Shown here in pieces: positions 59,870-64,000 of a stretch of DNA of 64,000 bases. How positions within the stretch are numbered: position 1 is the stretch's first letter; the number at the start of each line of letters is the position of its first letter. The notes under the pieces were generated by a model. It ran no database searches. It saw only the letters and a program-made list of their open reading frames with translations, and was not told the DNA's origin. This stretch comes from Bactrocera neohumeralis (Eukaryota > Arthropoda > Insecta > Diptera > Tephritidae). Location of the stretch: NCBI RefSeq assembly GCF_024586455.1, contig NC_065923.1:36442370-36506369 (forward strand), written 5' to 3'. A program made the position numbers and the translations under genes.

Positions 59870-60600
59870 ACACTGGTAGTCCACCAATAAGAAAGCGATT
59901 TACAAAATATGGATTCTTGAAAAATGAGCTAAAACTTATTTGAGCTTAAAACACACAAACTGTTTATGGCGAATTTTCATTAATGAAACAATTTTTTCTT
60001 CCTGCCTTCAGATACAACCATATTAGATTGTTGTAATTTTTGCTGTTAGCATGTCCTTTTTTGCGCCACAGAAACCTTTTTACAGAAACAATTGTTGGTG
60101 TTTTTTCGTCTTCGGTTTCGTTAAGATTTGGATGCAACAAATGCGACAAAAATTTTCTTGTGTCGGAAATTAAACTTGGAACTGAACAATAAAAGTTCAC
60201 TTCAACAAGGGCAACAGCAGTTTGCATGCACTAAAGAAGAACAACACAGTCTTCTTTCGAAAAGTTTTCTTGTTCTATTTTATGTACTGCGGCTTTTTAA
60301 ACTTGCGCAACATTTTGTAGTTAATCGAAAAAAAAGTAGAAAAAGTACAGAAAAGTATAAACATATAAGGAAAGGCTAAGTTTGGGTAGAACCAAATGGT
60401 CGGTATCATCGCAATTTCCAAGGATCAAAGACGGTTTAATACTTTCAATTATTGACCAGCCTTTATTAATTTTTTTAAAGGTCGGAGTCGTGCCTACTTT
60501 CTTTAAAGTTTCAAACTGCTTCTTCATACTACAATGTACTTTACCAAATGAAATTTTCAGACTAAATTATAGGCCTATATAATTTTTCAAATAATCGCCA
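59870..60600. other. Non-coding stretch
   Basis: No recognised coding sequence. TAAGGAAAGGCTAAGTTTGG at 60366-60385 resembles the reverse-oriented edge of dispersed family 2. Confidence 0.35.
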
Positions 60601-61450
60601 GTTGCTGGTCTTTGCTGCGTCGACTTCCATAACCGTTCGGGACTCTGATTGCCTCTCTCTTTTCGCTTCTGGAGGTTGTGGGACATCCGTACTGGCATTG
60701 CCTCTGATCGCGAATTGGGAGAGACAGATTGCAGTTCAAAAGGAAACCAGAGGCGAGCGTGAGTAATACACCTTGGCTAAAACCTCCCTTCCAGACTTCT
60801 CAAACCCTCTAGTTAATGCATTCTTATTAACTGACCGTTCGTCGACACATCTGACCATCTTGTGAATACCGTGGTGCCAACCCGCACTGTTACACCTCAG
60901 CCGCTATGCTACCTTCTGTCCCACTCAATTGTCCAGTGACATGCTGTTCAGATTCCTAAATATCCTGCTTGCCTCTGTAGCGAGCTAATATCTTTCCTGC
61001 CATACGGTATTCCGACTTCAGCTTCCTTGTTGCACCACCTTGTCACTAACAGAGGTCCGTCGCTTCTGATCTGCTTGAACCATCAGTTTATAACGAAAAT
61101 ATCGGTATGTTCTCAAGTGGAGTAATGCCGAAAGTTAATGCAAACGGTACAAACCTTCTCCCAGCCTCAATAAAGCTACGAAGTCTTTCACACACTGTGA
61201 ACATAGTCACTCTGGAACTGTCGAAAACAAATTTCTAGGCTTTCATGGCTGAGACGTTCTGCACGCTAACTTTTATCTGATTACTTATGTCCGATCAAAC
61301 TGGCGAGCTTTAAAGAACTATCTCCTTTACGAGGTAATTGCCATAATGTTGAAGTTAAACATTTACCACGTTTGATTTCACTGGCTCGCATCGTGGGTTG
61401 TGATAAAGATGTGAATATTAAATTGACCTTCTTGAGTCTCAATTGTTTGC
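60600..61450. other. GC-richer stretch, coding-like but unassigned
   Basis: Base composition is visibly more balanced than in the surroundings. Minus-strand frames include FKQIRSDGPLLVTRWCNKEA and continue for about 45 codons (to about 60955). Another minus frame includes MSHNLQKRKERQSESRTV. The pieces look like decayed coding sequence, perhaps of a retroelement, but no RT, protease, integrase or gag signature can be named. I leave it unassigned. Confidence 0.3.
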
Positions 61451-62950
61451 TTTCGCCCTGTCTGAGAGAATGAAGTTTTTCTTTTTTACTTTATTCTGTA
61501 GTTCACTAACCAGCCTTCTCAATGCTTAATAGCTCTTCTAAAATTCACTGCCTTTTCTAATTAGTCATCTCAATGATAATTTGCTTAACAAAGCCAGGCT
61601 GTTGGCTACTCCCGCACTCAATAAGGAAAGAAAAAATATTTGCGGATAATTTATTTAAAATTTATTCAAAAAGTTGTAGAGGACAAATGGCTTATGTGAG
61701 ATTTATTACGAAACCTTCACTGTAATTTCAGTATAATTTTGCAGAATTTATATTTCATGGACACTTTGAGCAAATTACATCTTGAAATCGCAGTAACATA
61801 GAATGGAATGTGAGTTGGATGCGCTTTTATCTTAGCCACATGATAACCTGATCGTAAACACAAATACCCTCAGATATGAGTAAGTCATTTCAAAAAAGAT
61901 AGTTTGCGGTTGAACTAATGTAATCGAGGCCAAGATTAGTATAAAGATAAAGTAGTTGTATACAACTAGAAGAAAATGACTAATATAGCTATATATATTA
62001 TGACTGTATTTATAACCTCCATGATGATGAAAAGTGCTCACTCGTAAAAGAAAGAAAAACTTCTATAATTTTTCAAACGAATTAGAAAATATAAGTTTGA
62101 TGGGAACGGTTCACATATTCTTTATAACTATGACTGTGAAAAATAAATACAGCTATTCAACTCAAAATGTTTTCTCTTGCCATTGATAACTAATTTGGAA
62201 AAATTTTAGCCCGTTGTTTGATTGAAAAAAAAACACACATCCTTATGTACGTTTGTGTCGTACAAAAGTTTGTTGATGTTTTACAGAATTAGCTTGTTCT
62301 ACAGCAGCAAAATCTTATTGGAACTTAAAATATGAGACGTGACGAAAAAGGATACGTGTCTAAATTGTAACAAGGAGAACACGTGATGAGACATTGTTGG
62401 CGCAGCGAAAAGTGGAATCTTTTTGGCATAAATTTTGATGACGGTGTCGCCTTTTCGAGTATTGGTAAACAATCACTTTGTGGAACTCACGTTTGTGTTT
62501 GCGAAGAGCGATAAGAAAGTAATGGCAACTAGATGTTTAACGGTAATAGTTCAATGAGTTTCAGAACACCATTAATGGAAGAATATATATGTATATTTAG
62601 TGTCAGTCACATCTCACGAGTTTAGCCCGCCATCACTGACCATAATGGCTTCGGCTTTGGAGAAATTATAAATTCTGCATTAATTAATTTAACCACTAAG
62701 GTGAGATAAGGTAGATCGTCTGCTAAACTTTATTGGGGAGGTCGAGCGACTTTTGTTCATGCACCAGCTGTGTTTTTTATACTTTCAATTTAAACGGGCG
62801 AAGTCCTTCCGTATGTTGTTTCGTTGAAATGAAATGCCAAAAAATACTGAAGCTGAGTTCGGGTGTCACACATTTATACTTCTCGCATGATAAAGTGATA
62901 ATCGAGATTTCATTATCCGTCATTTACATATTTTTTTATTTTGCTGTAAA
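61450..62950. other. AT-rich stretch, nothing recognised
   Basis: No coding, repeat or element signature I can support. Confidence 0.4.
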
Positions 62951-62954
62951 ATTA

Positions 62955-63320
62955 ATTAGATTAGTAGTTCCTCAGATATGGTTTTTGGTCCATAAGTGGG
63001 CGACATCACGCCCATATTCAATTTTTAAAAAATCCTGGGTGCAGCTTCCTTCTGCCATTTCTTTCGTAAAATTTAGTGTTTCTGACGTTTTTGTTTTTTT
63101 GTTAGTGGGCGTGTTAACGATTTCTTCACCCTGATTATGGAAAGTGATTTTCAACTATAACCTTTGTAGTATGAGACTTGGGAGGGGCGTGATTATTATC
63201 CGATTTCTTCCATTTAAAAATGAACTGTATAAGTTATGACAATGAATTGAAAAATTTTGTGGACGAAGTTATTGCCCATCTTCGAACTTAAAGGACAAGA
63301 ACTTTGATAATAACGCAGTA
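62955..63320 (-). repeat. Dispersed repeat, family 2, reverse orientation
   Basis: In reverse complement it matches the middle of the copy at 35945-37006: GGAAGAAATCGGATAATAA (there GGAAGAAATCGGATACTAA), GACGTCAGAAACACTAAAT-type phrases, and CCAAAAACCATATCTGAGGA. It has no coding capacity. Confidence 0.72.
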
Positions 63321-63647
63321 ATTTATAATTTGTGAATGGTGGGGCATAGGTAGACAGAATATGGCAAATTTTTACATTGCTATTCTTTGGTTTGTTTTGA
63401 GTTTTTGTACAATTAACCTATGTGTCCATGCCACTATGGCTTACTCAATGGTCGTCTAGGATGTTTTTATTATTCACCACTAAATCCGCCGGTAGATAAC
63501 ACGTGCCTTAATATCAACGGTATAAAAGAACAGGATGGCGGATTCATTAACATTGTTTTGAGTTTGAAATACTTTACCTAAATTTATCAAATAAACAAAA
63601 AGCTGAGAAAGAAACCCTTTGCAAGAAAATAATTCTTTCTAAATGTA

Positions 63648-64000
63648 CAAGGTCTGTCGCAAAAAAACAGAACTTTTTAAATATAACTGTTTCTGGTGGG
63701 TATATGAAATAAAAAGTTTGATCTCTTGTTGACATTTCGTAAAAATTTTAAGACAATTGGATTACTACAATCGATGTTATCGATCAAAAAGTGACAGCAG
63801 CTTTTGGTCATCGGTCGTAAAATGCAAAGAGCAAATATTAAATTTTGTTTTAAACTTGGGAAAACGTTTACTGAAATATTTCAAATTATGAAAAAAGTTT
63901 ATGGTGATCAGTGCCTATCCCGTAGTAATGTGCATGAGTGGTTTAAGCGATTCCAAGAAGGTCGTGAGGACCTCTGTGATGATCAGAAGTCGGTCGTCTT
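63648..64000 (+). mobile_element. Mariner 5' part, continues beyond window
   Basis: After TA (63646-63647) it starts CAAGGTCTGTCGCAAAA, the terminus of the element at 11448-12717, and follows the same leader. ATG at 63822 opens MQRANIKFCFKLGKTFTEIF and QIMKKVYGDQCLSRSNVHEW, then FKRFQEGREDLCDDQKS with no stop to the window edge. Compared with the 11.4-kb copy it lacks 8 bases just after the ATG and about 19 bases of leader. One G appears missing at the very end (AAGTCGGTCG against AAGTCGGGCCG), which would shift the frame. Completeness cannot be judged. Confidence 0.9.

Noticed and set aside
1..64000. CRISPR arrays, tRNA or rRNA genes
   Set aside because: No regularly spaced direct repeats and no cloverleaf-like sequence with A and B boxes noticed; the sequence is eukaryotic.

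Overview
The window is AT-rich (about two thirds A+T by eye), gene-poor DNA from a dipteran insect. I infer a tephritid-like fly. The basis is the mix of insect mariner lineages, jockey-like and other non-LTR retrotransposon remnants, and dispersed GTCCGTC-bearing repeats of a kind common in higher flies. No host gene can be named. There is no rRNA, tRNA, CRISPR array or bacterial-style operon. What can be read is a graveyard of transposable elements in otherwise featureless sequence, as expected for a large intron or intergenic region. One 100-N assembly gap lies at 34296-34395.

Layout. 2.1-3.0 kb: truncated mariner. 4.0-4.7 kb: short element with matching termini. 4.9-6.0 kb: hAT deletion derivative with a perfect 8-bp target duplication. 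6.6-9.0 kb: scrambled non-LTR retrotransposon fragments, a long hairpin and a transposase remnant. 11.3-14.7 kb: left arm of an inverted duplication, holding a full-length dead mariner and a 545-bp MITE. 15.4-21.7 kb: three non-LTR RNase H remnants. 24-28.6 kb: dispersed repeats. 28.9-29.5 kb: coding-like segments resembling a transposase. 30.8-33.3 kb: three mariner remnants in series. 32.5-34.3 kb: right arm of the inverted duplication. 34.6-40.2 kb: Tc1-like and mariner fragments. 41.9-43.1 kb: a palindromic foldback element interrupted by a deleted mariner. 44.6-49.1 kb: mariner-type remnants and a direct-repeat pair. 50.3-51.6 kb: a dispersed repeat split by a non-LTR insertion. 59.1-59.9 kb: a non-LTR insertion with a 12-bp target duplication. 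63.6 kb to the end: start of another mariner.

There is no pathway or operon to describe. The elements relate to each other by nesting and by duplication, which gives relative dates. The most informative case is the inverted duplication. Its two arms (about 1.8 kb shared, roughly 6% different in a 95-base stretch compared by eye) differ by two insertions, so each arm documents the other's empty sites. Every readable transposase is broken by stops, frameshifts, internal deletions or loss of a catalytic aspartate, except possibly the copy that runs off the right edge. All family assignments rest on motif recognition by eye, with no database search.
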